In this document: piece after piece, positions 28,931 to 40,791 of the stretch
Numbering within the stretch: position 1 is the stretch's first letter
Layout of the letters: every line of letters starts with the position of its first letter
From: Brachionus plicatilis
Lineage: Eukaryota; Rotifera; Eurotatoria; Ploima; Brachionidae
NCBI GenBank assembly: GCA_010279815.1
Contig: QEOQ01000180.1
Location: forward strand, 1,647,214-1,711,213
DNA length: 64,000 nucleotides
Reading direction: 5' to 3'
Translations under genes and position numbers: made by a program
Notes under the pieces: generated by a model
Told to the model about the DNA's origin: nothing
What the model saw: the letters and a program-made list of their open reading frames with translations, nothing else
Databases searched by the model: none

Positions 28931-29062
28931 AAATGATTATCCATATTTAGCTCCAGTCCAATCGTCGCAGACTTACCTCGCCTTTTCTCCATCATACCAA
29001 ACATCTCTATTCATTATAGCATCTTGTTTGCCACCTTCTTCAGCTTATTTAGTAATTACACC
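28931..29062 (-). pseudogene. Unidentified coding relic
   Basis: One minus-strand frame reads LEKIGVITK, stop, AEEGGKQDAIMNRDVWYDGE then KAR, stop, VCDDWTGAKYG, with a GTAAGT at the second stop. The residue mix (Trp, Asp, Gly) and GC content look coding, unlike the flanks. The family is not recognised. It may be a decayed gene, or an exon with an intron starting at GTAAGT. Confidence 0.25.
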
Positions 29063-32000
29063 AATTTTTTCCAAAGTTTATTTTATTTTATTGCTCAATT
29101 TTAAAAAATGTTACTTAAATATAAAAATATCAAATTTTAGAATTATTTATTTCTTTTTTAAAAATTTATGTTCAATAAGAAAAATGTTTCAAGTCAAAAA
29201 GTTTTATATTTATTTGAAGGACAAATTTTTATTAAAATTAAGTAGTTTTTAGCTTAATTATTGAATTTTTTTAATGGAATTTACTAAATTAAAAATAATA
29301 GAATATTTTGATAATAATTTTAATAGAAGAAAAAACTAAATGAAGTAATATTGAAAAACTAAAGTTGATTTTAATTCTTTAAAGCTTACAAATAAAGATA
29401 TTTTATATTTTCATGAAACACAAAAATTACTTTAAGCTTTTTGAGATTTTTTAAAATAAAAATATCTTGAAGTAAAGTGTCTATTTATTTTTGCAAAGCT
29501 TCGAATGAGCATTAGAGTCAATAGGGGTTTGAATAGTTTAATTTGTTATTTTATCCGTGGATTTTAAATAATAACCTAGTTTAAATGAAGAACTTAATTC
29601 CGTTTTATTTATTTAATTGCATAAGGTTTCGGTCGGTTCTTTATGCTTAAAATATTATCTCTTATTTAAAATTTCACTCGAACGACTCTTTTGTTGTAAA
29701 TTCTTGCAAGTTTTTTATCTAAATTAATTGAAATGCAATTTTTCTTTTATTGAGATTAAGGAAGTAGAAAAATTTATTGTGGCCTAAATAAAAGATGTTT
29801 TTTTTTGCTCATTCTTAGAGCAATTTTCAAATTAAAACCTTAGAAAATGTCCTTGAGTTTTTTTAAAAGAAACCAAGGAATAAATAAAAAATTCAATGAT
29901 TTAGCATATTTTTATGATAATAATTTTGTCAATAATTTTTTTTTTAAAGACGTGATAATATGATCAATTTAAAATTAAAATTCAGACCCTTAACTCTTAG
30001 TCACATAATTTCCATGAAGTCATTGGATTTTATTATTATTTCAAACTATTTTTTATTAAAAATCTATACTTTATCTTTGCAGATTTACTTACTAATAATT
30101 TCATCTTTCAATAAAATTTTAAATTAATACTGAAAGCTAAAAGTTTATTTACCGTTTTGGTAACAAATGGTTGAAGCGATTTTCTTAAATTTTCGAGTTT
30201 ATAGTGGAATTAGAACAAGCCGATCTATAATTTTTTTTCAACATTTCTATATATAATTTTAAGGACCAGTTTAGAAAAAACTAGGATATCTGAAATTATA
30301 AATCACGTCAATTTAAATTCGAAATAAAATTGTGAAGGCATGTGAAGCACTTAAAACTATTTTAATTAGAACCATTTGCTTATCAGGTAAATTTTAAATT
30401 AAACTAAGTTAACAAGGTCATTTAAAATAAAAATGAAATTAAAATAAGTTTATGATTTCGGAACAAACTTAGTAGGCAAGACTTTTTTTAATTAAAAAAT
30501 TTTTCATATGATGAAATATTTAAACTATTTAATCGATATTTTTGAAGTTTTTTTTCTATTCCGATCTAAAAATGCAAACACATTCACAGACAACACATTT
30601 ATTAAAACAAACAAAATATTCCACTGGTCGTTTTAATATTTTTTTTATTGATTTTTAATAAAGTTTTTGGCTTTGAGTTTAAATTTATGTTCAGAACTTT
30701 CAAAAAAATTTTTGGTTAAATCTTTAAATATTTCGGCTATTAGATTGAAATTTAGAACTCGGAATTTTAAATTTGATAAGAAACAAATATTTGAGATGCT
30801 TTACAAGAGCCTAAATTTGACCAATTGAAGGTCTGATTAAATTTGCTCAAGCTCTTATTTGAGTTTGTCTGGTCACTTTTTTCTATATTTAGAAAAAATA
30901 ATAACAGGCAGAATGTTTACTTCAATTTTAAATCTTGTATTTTTTTAAATATGCTTTTATTGTTTATTATAGTTAAAATTTGTGAAAAATTTTCGTTTTA
31001 TGAGATAAATCATGCAATTAAATCTTTAAATAAAGGTGGCTAATCTTTTTTAAGTTTGTTTAGGTATTTTTCCTTTTATTTCCTAAGCTTTATTGATTGT
31101 TTTTTTTTTGTTGTAAATAACAGAGAAATTTTCCCAAATTAATCTAAATCTTTCAACCATCATTGACGTAGTTTGACAGATGAATTTAAACCCCACTTAC
31201 TCTTTTTTTAAATTTGATCTCATAAAACCAATTTTGTTTTAAAAGGGGTAAATAAATGCAATTTTTTGATAACTGATAAGAAATAAAGTATTACTTTGTT
31301 GAAAATAAGAATGTCCCATAATTCAATTGAGTGGTTAGAGAGAAAATTGTTTTCTAATTGTGGTCAAAAGACAAATTTGCGGATGTAATATTTAAGTCGA
31401 CAATAAATGTCATAGTTTATTTTTATTTGAGTAAGTTGATTGAAGTTTTAAATTTCAATTTTTTCCTGAGTTAACTAAGCATCGGATTCATTCATTATAG
31501 ATCCGACTGTCCTAATGTGATTAATTTAATAAAGTTAAATTGTCAGATTTATTCGTGCAAAATAGAGTCACAATTTCTTAAAAACATTTATTTTTAAAAT
31601 TTCCTTTTCGTATCTGTTTAACCGAACATGATTTTATTTTCCGATAAAATTTAAACACCTTGTCATACATCAAATCAGTAAATTCATAAACAAAAATTTT
31701 AATTGCCTCGATTTAACTCACTTAATTAAGATTAAATGAACTGTACTATTTCTTTATATTTTACTAATATTTCGAAAAAAAATTTAATTTTGTATTTGTA
31801 TTCGATTTTTAGTTTGACTATAAATCATAGGCTACAAATTCTCCATATTTCAATAGTTTAAAAGCACTAAGATTAATAGATTAGTCTTTGAAGTAAATGA
31901 TATTTTTTTTATTCAAGACTCGCGAGTCCTTTTAATCTTTTTTTTAATGACTTAAGATTGATTAATCATTGAGAAAAAATTTTGTGATTCTCTTGAACAG

Positions 32001-34889
32001 TTTTTTCAGAATAAACCAAATATTTCAATATAGAGTCATTAAACTGGTTAAATAAATTAAACAATATTGACTCAATTAATGAAAGAACATGCTGAATTTG
32101 TTCAGACTAAAATTCTCTAAATAAAACAAAAACAACAACTGATTCATTTTTAGTTAATTGAGCCATTTGAAACTTTTAAAAGTTTTCAAAATAGTAAAAG
32201 CATTTTTACAGATTTTAAATTGTGAGAGATCCCGAAGTTTAAATTTTAAAATTATTAATTCATTTGAATAAAAATATTTTTTCTTTGATTTTTTTCAAAT
32301 TGTTTCAAATTAGATATTATAATTTCAAATTTGATATTAGAGAATTCAAGAAAAAATCAAGTTTTATATTAAAAATATTAAATTTATGATCTATTAATTA
32401 AATAAAATACTCTCAGATTATCTGTCAATGAAGATATTTGTGCTCGAGAAAACAAACACTTATTCAAGTGACACTTAAGTTTAATAATATTTTAGGCTTC
32501 GGCAAAAAAATTTTAAATAATCAAAGGATTAGCTAGTCCATAGAATTGTTTAAAACGAGTCCAAAAATTAAAAATTTTGATAAGTTTCTTAGGCAACTAC
32601 GATTTATAAATACAGAATGATTATTTTGATAGTTTATTTGGCTTATCGTAGCAAAACCATTTCTCATAAATTGTGTATGACTCTTGATACCTGATAGACT
32701 TCAACCAAATGATATATATTCTTTTGGCCAGTGTTTAATTAAGGCTTCCTTTTTTAAATAATAAACAAGTTTTTTTTTATAGTTTCTTGCTTCCAATTAA
32801 TTTAAAACGAGCTTAGGAAATGTATAAATTTTCGGTTATAAACTCTTTTTGAAAAAAACTTTTTGTCCATGTCCTAGTTTAAAAACAAAATTTTCTAATT
32901 AATTTTTTTGTAGCTTATTTTAAGCGATTTCTAGTCGATCGTGTACACATCATTACAATCAGTTCAATATTTCAATTTGAATAGGGTTATTTTTTCGAAA
33001 TTCCTATTTGTTATGTCAGTATCTACAAGACCATAAACAGATAATTATAATTTGTAAAATAACATTATATTATTTTGTTTTATTAAAAGAATAAATATAA
33101 GATTCAATTTTTTTAAGTTGGCATTCAATGATCTTTCCTAATTATATCCGTATCTATTTTGGAATTAAATATCACCAAAATTAGAGACAAAGTTTAGATT
33201 CACTTTCTAATTTTAAAATATTATTGAATTTCTCCTGCTTGTATAGGTTTATTTAAAAAAAGAAGTACATGTCCAAGCGAACAAATGAATATTTATTTGA
33301 TCAAAGAAGATCACATATGACATTTACAATTATATTTTTATTATTTATTTCTCTTGAGTAAAGTCATGCACTAATGAGCCAATATTCAAAAGTAAACTCC
33401 ATTTTTTATGACATCATATTTCTTAAGGAAAAAACACAAAAATGATTATATGTAAAACATATTCGAATAGGTTATTTAATTGATGAATTGAAAAAAAAAT
33501 TTAATTAAAATTTAAATTTGTATCGAGACATTTATAAATTGTTAAAATAACAAAACAATTTTTTTTCAAATTTGATTAAAATTAAAACAAATTTTAATTA
33601 ATAAAAATTTGCAATAATTAGACTTTGTAGAGATTTACGAATTTATTCAAATTGTAAATTGCATCAACTTTAGTGTTGTTATATTACTAGATATGCTATT
33701 AGTAAAAGTGACTTTATCGAATTTTAAAAGATACTTTAGCATTTTTAGCATGGGCGTATCTTACAATTATTTTAGCTTTTAAGACATATTCGGCTAAAAT
33801 AAATAGAAAGTAATGGGTTTTAATTAATTTTTCTACGATTTCAAATAAATTATTATACTCGAAAGAATTTAAAAAAAAATTTCATCTATTTCCTCTATTT
33901 AGATAAATTATTGTTCTAATTTCAAATAGCAGGAAATCGTTAAAATGAATTTCTAAAAACATAGATGCGTTTTTTTGTTCTATGTTGTTTTTATTCTGAC
34001 TAATACACTGGAATACTCAAAAGTGACTCTCATGATTATTGGAAGAATATTTCCGCATTTTGGATTCTGCTAAGTGAAAGATTGACTCTACCATCACGTA
34101 ACAATTTCAATAATGCTACGTTTGTCCTAGCTAGTTTTTTGACTGCCTCTAAGAAATTAAGCCAGCAAGTTGTCCATTTTCAAATGGCTTTAAGAATTGA
34201 TTTTTTGTTTAAATTTTTGTTTCAGTTAAAATAAATCAAGATTTTATTTAAATTAATTAATTAATTAATTGATATTTATTTTAGTAAGACAAGTCGGCAA
34301 TTTTATCAGTAGGCAATGATTTTCGCATCGATTATTATAAATTTTGAAACTGGTTCAAAAAGATGATAAATTTGCAAAAAACGTCATTTTAAATTTTAAT
34401 TGTCTGTTCAAACATAAACTTAAATGTGGTGTTCTGATATCTTCCAGGTTCATCCGAGCATTGGCTGAATCAAGTGTTAAGCTAAAACAAAATTAAAAAA
34501 AATTTAAACAAAAACTATTAGGGCCTCACATTTATCATCAGATATAAGTTTTAAAATTTTATCATTTTTTTATTTAGCTTTTAAATAGAGGTGCAAGAAA
34601 AAAATAAATGCAAACTTTCTGGTGGAATTTTTAAAATATAAAATCAAAAGATTTAAAACTGATAATGATAGTGCGAAATTTTGTCTCACTATTTAATATT
34701 TAGTCTAGCTAAATTGGGATAAATAAAAATCTGACATCCGTAATTTAGTATAGAAAAAAATATATATAGATAAATATTTATTAAATTATTCATAAAATTT
34801 TATCTCAACTTCAATAAAGATACTAAAACAAAATTTTAAATAAAGAATTTAAAGAATTTCGAATTCAAAAAAAAGTTATCTTAGGGTTG

Positions 34890-34993
34890 TTTTTCGTTGC
34901 TAAAACGAGAACTCATAAAAATTTAATTACCATCTATCCATTCCGAGAGTCCACCGACAAAATAGCAGCTCTAATCACCAAATATTTAAAGTA
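34890..34993 (+). pseudogene. Possible retroelement integrase fragment
   Basis: Plus-strand frame VAKTRTHKNLITIYPFREST then DKIAALITKYLK followed by TAG. The pattern (Y-P-hydrophobic-x-x-x-T-x-x-I-A-x-x-L) resembles the integrase core of LTR retrotransposons, but only about 34 codons are open and no other parts are seen. Confidence 0.25.
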
Positions 34994-36256
34994 GTTTGAT
35001 TTTATTTGAAAAAAAAAAGCTCATAAAAAGTCATTACAATAAAACTAGTTTATATTCTAGGCAAATTACGGCTTCAAAATTAAAGATTCATGAACATTAG
35101 CATAGTGTTTCGCTCGGTTAATTAGGACCTCGAAATCTGGGGCTTAATGATTCATTAAGGACAGAACTATTGGCAAATAAGGCATGGACAAGATCGGAAT
35201 TTAATCGATAATTTCGAACATTTAATCAGAGATTTAATTTTAAATTAATCTTTGGTATTTTGAAAAAAATAAAAACGTCACAAACAATTCATTTTATAAG
35301 CAATTCTATGCTTGATTGACTCGATAAGTTCGACATATGATAACTAGGAAATGTTAGACTTTTTTTGTTTAAAAACAAAAAAAATGAAATTCAATATAGT
35401 TTATTTAGTTTGAAGATGTGAGAATTATTAATTAAGAGAATAAGTTGAGTTTCAAGATTATTCAAAGCTAAAATTTAACCTTTTGGCCAAATATCATGAG
35501 ATTTGGAAAAGCTAGTGGACGCCTCTTAGATTTGTCCAGAAGCGCGCCGTCAATTCACTAAAAACCCTAAGCTCTCAAGCCAACAGCTTAATGATCCAAT
35601 GTGGTATTTAGATTTTTTGATATCCACATGCAAAATCTAATGAATATTTGATTAAAGGTTCTCCGAAGGTATTTAGATTTAGAGTTTAGAAACTAAATGT
35701 CTTGGCAAAAATAATATATATGAATAAGTGTATAATTGAATTTTAAATGAATACTACGGGGTTTGTATTGAAATGTTAAGCACTTCGAACTTGGTATATC
35801 ATAGATAGTTTTAATTATATCTAGTTGATTTATTCTTGTTGTTTATTGAAATGCAAAATATGATTTATGAACTTGAGTTTGTTTTCTAGGCGTTTTTTTC
35901 CTCGAAAATGGTCGGCAAAAATTGTTTTCAATCGCTGACCAACTTTATTCTTCAATAAATAATAAATATTTGATCAATTTTCAAACTAATTATCTTTTTA
36001 AAAGTCTTTTTCTCTTCCATTTTGTGTTCAAATCAAAATGATCAAAGTGCTAGATTTTCTCTTAATTAAAGGTAGCTTTAACCTATTTTTGCTTGGCTAC
36101 AATGCGTCGGTCAGCTGCAAAATATTTGGTTCTATCAATTTCTATTAATGTTCAATATTTTTTGGGCAACTGAATGTATCCTTAAAATTTTTGTTTGGAA
36201 AAAATCTTTATAAATCATTTGCTTTTTGTAGATGTGAAAAAAAATTTAATTTTTAG

Positions 36257-36590
36257 AAATTTTTTGGCAAAATGTTATTTATTGTACATTTTTATATTTT
36301 TACATTTTTACATTTTTGAGAGAAGAAAAAAAAATCTCAAAATCAAAAAATCTAAAAAAATTTTCATTCAAGAAAAGTAATAATAAAATCGCAATTACTA
36401 AAAAGGAGTTTTAGAAAAATTTAAATGTAAAAACCAAGGATAATTTTTTGAAAATCCCTTTTAATTAATTGCGAATTTATTATTACTTTTCTTGAATGAA
36501 AATTTTTTTAGATTTTTTGATTTTGAGATTTTTTTTTCTTCTCTCAAAAATGTAAAAATGTACAATAAATAACATTTTGCCAAATTTTTT
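36257..36590. repeat. Long near-perfect inverted repeat (334-bp hairpin)
   Basis: The left arm from 36257 (AAATTTTTTGGCAAAATG) is mirrored by the right arm ending at 36590. Identity is very high over about 125 bp; the main difference is one extra ATTTTTAC-type unit of about 18 bp in the left arm. Pairing continues less perfectly inwards (AAAAGGAGTTTTAG against AAAATCCCTTTT), leaving a loop of about 25 bases near 36425. No target duplication or TIR signature was recognised at the ends. Confidence 0.85.
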
Positions 36591-37660
36591 TTAGTTATTA
36601 GTTAAATAAAAATTATTTTCTATCTTTGTTTAGATCAAGTTTTTGCCCAGATTGATCGATATTCAAAGAATTCCATTAATTTTTGTTTACCGAGCTTTTT
36701 ATTTGATTTGGAACAAAAATAGAAATCAACTACAACCTCAAGCAAGTAAGCGATCTAGTCTTTTCGAATGCACTTTTAAATTTTTGTTTCATCAATATTA
36801 ATTTTGTCTTAATTTCTAAACAAATTACCGAATCTTGTTCGAACAAAAATAGAAATCATTTTGTTGAGAGTAAAATTATTTGTTTTTTTTTGTATTTCAA
36901 AGTTATCTTTGTGTTTTTCAAAATCTTGTGATTTTGAGCGTATGCGTTAAATAACCTGTTCGAAAAAAAAGACGAGGGTTTTTAAATTTTTCAAAATTTA
37001 AAAACTAGTTTTTTAAGCAATTAACAATATTTTTAAAGTAAAATGAAAATGAAGATTAAAATAAGAGATTTAGTAAAAATAGTTTTGTACTTGCTTTCCA
37101 ATGACATAAATAGTCAGTTGAATGAAATTAAAAGAATTCAAATTTTTTAATCTCTAAAATTGTCATTTATTTAAAAAAAATATATTTTTTTTTTCATTTT
37201 TGTTATGCAAAAATTTACAACTCAGATATCCAAGTGGTTATTATGTTTTTCGGCCAAGATTACAAAGTTTTTAAATGAGCAAAATATTTATACAAGACTA
37301 TTGAAATTTTAAACCACTTTAAGAAAAGAGAATTGCCCGTTCGGGAGTAGTAGTTACTATGTGGTAATTAATCTAGAAATTTAATACGAACCAAATTAAC
37401 AGTTAGACAAGACTCTAGACCTCGTGTACTCTAGGTAATCATGCACTGATATCAATCAAATTTTGTTTTTTATTTTCTAATAAATCCTCTCTATATGAGG
37501 TTTTGCGTTAACTTTTTTTAATTAGAATTTATTCTTTTTTTTAGATGATTAGCTACATTAAAGAATCAGTTGATTTTATTTTTTGAATGAAATTAGACAA
37601 GAATTTTGAAAGCAAAATTTTGGCAGTTTAAACAACCGAATTTGGATACCAGCCTCAGGA
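36591..37660. other. Intergenic region
   Basis: AT-rich with no coding frames. The promoter of the membrane-protein gene at 37661 should lie at its right end. Confidence 0.35.
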
Positions 37661-39125
37661 ATGAAGTCGCTAACGAATATGATTGCAACAAAAATTTCAA
37701 AATTTTTTTTGCTGTTGTTATGTTTTATCACACTTTCTAAATCAAATATTTGTAAGAAATTTATGATCTTTTTTCAACAAAAAATTTTTTTACATTATTT
37801 TTTTTCAAAGGTCCACTTTTTAAATGTTCACCGGAAATTGTTTCTTTAGATCAGCATAGCTTGAATTCAACATTTGACATTCAGTGTGTATTTTATAAAA
37901 AAGTCGAAAATCCCACGGACATAATTTGGAGGTTCACACTAGGAAATTACCAGCGGCTCATAACCAATTTGGAAGGGGACCTTCTAGCCCCGTTTAAACA
38001 TACTTTAGTTAACGATAATATTGATGATCCAAATGTTCAGTCAATTAGCAAGCTGACAATTTATTTAGCTAACGAAAGCTATTATACCAACTACACACTA
38101 GTTCATTTTTCTGAAATGTGCCAACAAACTATTCGTCTTAATTTACAAGAAAGAGGTATTTCGAATTTGAGAAATTATTTTCTAATTTAAATTTAAATTT
38201 TAGCCTCAAGTCTAATCAATACTGGTTCATTGGAAAAGATTAATCTTCTATCCAATTTGATTTTTATTTCTGCTGTTCAACTTTTGAATTTTTTTCAATC
38301 CGATTTTTCGATTATTTTTTAGAGATGTTTTATTAAATCAATGTGACGAATAACAGTGAATATTTGAATTGGATATTGATTTGAAAAAAGCGAAAATTAC
38401 ATTCCTTTTTGGGCTGTCTTCAAAAATTTCGATATAATTGAACAAAATTTTTTAAATTGTAAAAATTTAGTTTTGGTAGTAAAAAATATTTTTTTTCTTA
38501 AACAATTATGTTTTTTTAAAAAATTAAATTTAAATAAAATATTTGATATTTATTTTAAAGTAACTAAAAAAATCTAAATATTAATATTATTTGCTTAAAT
38601 AAAATAAAATTTTGAATTTTAATTTATTCAAGAATTTTAAAAACGTGTTTAATCGTTTGATGATTTAAGCAATTTTGTTTTTAGTTAATATTTTTTTATC
38701 AAATGATTTTTGCTTATTTCAGTTTCTAAGAAATAAAATATTTTGAATTTTGTCTTTGTAGTCATAACGAAAATTTAATAAATTTAATAAAAATCACGAA
38801 ATAGAATATTTGAAAAAAAATGAAAAACGCAAAAAAAAAATTGTACAGAAATTTTTTTATATTTTTCTCCGGATGGTAAATTAAGTTGTCCTAATCATCA
38901 AGCAAATAAAATTTTCAATTTTTAAGGTATGTTTTTCAGATTTTAAGAAAAGTAGGTTTTGTTTTAGTGATTTATGTTATGATGCTATTATTGGTGTCTA
39001 AATTTCGGACTATGATACAGATGAAAATGACTCTAGAACAAGCGATAAAACAAAACAATGATATGGCTCGAAAAAAAATGTTAAAAAATAATTCTCGTGA
39101 CTCTAATCTTATCACCGCAAACTAG
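37661..39125 (+). CDS. Small type I membrane protein with Ig-like ectodomain, 202 aa
   Basis: Three exons, 37661-37751, 37811-38155 and 38953-39125, join in phase (phase 1 both times) to 202 aa. Exon 1 encodes a signal peptide (KFFLLLLCFITLSKS). The ectodomain, about 120 residues, has Cys residues at CPLFKC, IQCVFYKK and SEMCQQ, a Trp in IIWRF and NxS/T sites (LNSTF, ANESY, NYTL), resembling an Ig-type fold without a clear family match. Exon 3 gives the membrane helix VGFVLVIYVMMLLLV, then a basic, Gln/Asn-rich tail of about 40 residues. The 797-bp second intron is long for this locus. The role is unknown; a cell-surface receptor or adhesion protein is likely. The Shisa-like gene follows 58 bp downstream on the same strand. 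Confidence 0.7.
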
Positions 39126-39183
39126 TCTAATTAAATGATATTGAATTCAAAAATTTCTCTTTTTTATTTTAATAGAATCAAAA

Positions 39184-40134
39184 ATGAAATTTAATAAAAT
39201 AAATATTATTTCACTAATATTTATGTCAATACTGTTCCGAGTGTCCAGTAAGCAAAATCACTTTGTTATATTTTTTTATCGTCTGTATTTATTTTTTCAA
39301 GGTATAAAGGATTCCGATGAGTCATCAAGTCACGAAACCCAATCAAGTAATTTAATTTTTCCTTTAAATTAAAGTCATTTTAAAAATTAGACACTGATTA
39401 AAGGAACTTCAAAATGTATAGCCTATGTTGACAAGTATGGGTTTTTAAAAGAGGAAAAATCTTGTAACAAATACTGCTGTGGTGGTTGTCACAACCGCTA
39501 CTGCTGTTCAACTAAAAAAGAAGCTATGAAAAATCAAATGAATTGTCTGAATAATTTAGATTCATCAAACATTGGTTTAGGTTCCATTTGTGTTAAAATT
39601 TTTTTCTTTCTTAAAATTTTTACATTAAAAGGTCCAGTAAAAGATAAAATTTGTTTGGCTTATTTGGACAATAATGATAAGCTTTTGCCTGAGAAAACAT
39701 GTGAAAATGGATACTTTTGTTCAGGGACATGCAGCAGAAGGTTCTGTGGGAATAAGGATTACGATTGGCTTGATCAAATTCAGTGCAGAAATGGATTTAA
39801 TTCAACTAATACAACAATGCAAACAACAACAAAATTCGGACACCTTAAAGTTGATAAGTAGTAATAAAAAAAGTCACTGATTTTTAGAATTAAAATTTCA
39901 TTTAGATTGTTTTATTTTATCGGATTTGGACTGGCAACCTTTGGATTCTTGCTTATAGCTTATAAACTGATGACTAATTTATTTGAAAAAGAGATGAAAA
40001 TAAATTCAAGTATTATTTGTGTTAAATTAATTACTTCGAAATTTTGTTTTGCTTTTGTAGAGTGTGAAAAAATGGAAGTTTCGGTAGTTAAAAAATACGA
40101 AAATGACAAACCTCCGCCATATCCTGGTTATTAA
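39184..40134 (+). CDS. Shisa-like membrane protein with two cysteine modules and a PPxY tail, 227 aa
   Basis: Six exons, 39184-39247, 39302-39346, 39404-39574, 39632-39857, 39906-40009 and 40061-40134, join in phase to 227 aa. A signal peptide (NIISLIFMSILFRVSS) and an acidic spacer lead into two cysteine modules, CIAYVDKYGFL...SCNKYCCGGC...RYCC and CLAYLDNNDKLL...TCENGYFCSGTC...RFCG, which resemble the single N-terminal Shisa module. A membrane helix (FGLATFGFLLIAYKLM) follows, then a short tail ending KPPPYPGY with a PPxY WW-binding motif, as in vertebrate Shisa proteins. Shisa proteins retain Wnt/FGF receptors in the ER or modulate AMPA receptors. The duplicated cysteine module is unusual. 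Family placement is good; function is by analogy. Confidence 0.8.
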
Positions 40135-40791
40135 TTTTTTCAAAAAATTATATGAGAAATGAAAATTTTTGGTTCGAATACAAAATATTCAACCAACTTG
40201 TATGGGCTTTTAATTAGGCAATCAGTTTGAGTCTTCAAGAAGAGGATCAAAAACATTGCCCAACTTGATTTTGTTTTGCTTTTTTTTTTACTCAAGTTAA
40301 ACTTAAATAAATGCTTGCTCGAACAAATTCCCTAAAGAAAAAAATCCTCCTGATTAGATATCTCGATTAAGGTTCTATGAAATGAAAAAAATTCACAAGA
40401 AAGAATTCAAAAATTTTCTAAAATTTTTAATCGTCGTTTAGCCCAATCAATAATTAAAAGATAGATTTGCCTAAAGGTAACATTTGTTACTTTAGTACAC
40501 ATATTAGGCATTGTTCGCTAGGCCACACTTTTTTCATTGAGTAAATCCGCTTATAAAATAAATTGTTGAATTTTATTTTTTTTATTTCTTTATTTAAATA
40601 ATGGAATGTGTTTAAAAAGTTTTTATTCGTTATTTTCGATTTATTTAAAATATAAACTATTTAAATTTTAAAAAATCCTCAAAAAAAATTTCTAAAAAAA
40701 TTCGGCCTAAACAAGACAAATTTAATTTTTTTAAAAATTTTTTCCAAAAAATAAGTAACGACATCGATAATAAGTAAAATAACTAAAAATT
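40135..40791. other. Intergenic region between convergent genes
   Basis: The 3' ends of the Shisa-like (plus) and DAZAP1-like (minus) genes face each other here. No coding sequence recognised. Confidence 0.35.

Larger units (their letters stand above)
28167..36194. other. 8-kb gene desert
   Basis: No gene found. Frames at 29028-29252 and 30843-31043 are Phe/Lys/Ile low complexity. Two small coding-like relics are listed separately (28931-29062 minus, 34890-34993 plus). No RNA genes, CRISPR-like arrays or satellites are seen. The stretch could be a large intergenic region or the inside of a long intron; the sequence does not say which. Confidence 0.4.

Noticed and set aside
36195..36380. 61-codon plus frame in the left arm of the hairpin
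   Set aside because: Lys/Phe/Ile low complexity produced by the palindrome sequence; not protein-like.
38204..38320. Alternative third exon of the Ig-like membrane gene (ASSLINTGSLEK...)
   Set aside because: It joins in phase but ends in a stop without a membrane segment; the exon at 38953 gives a clean transmembrane helix and tail. Could be a minor secreted isoform.
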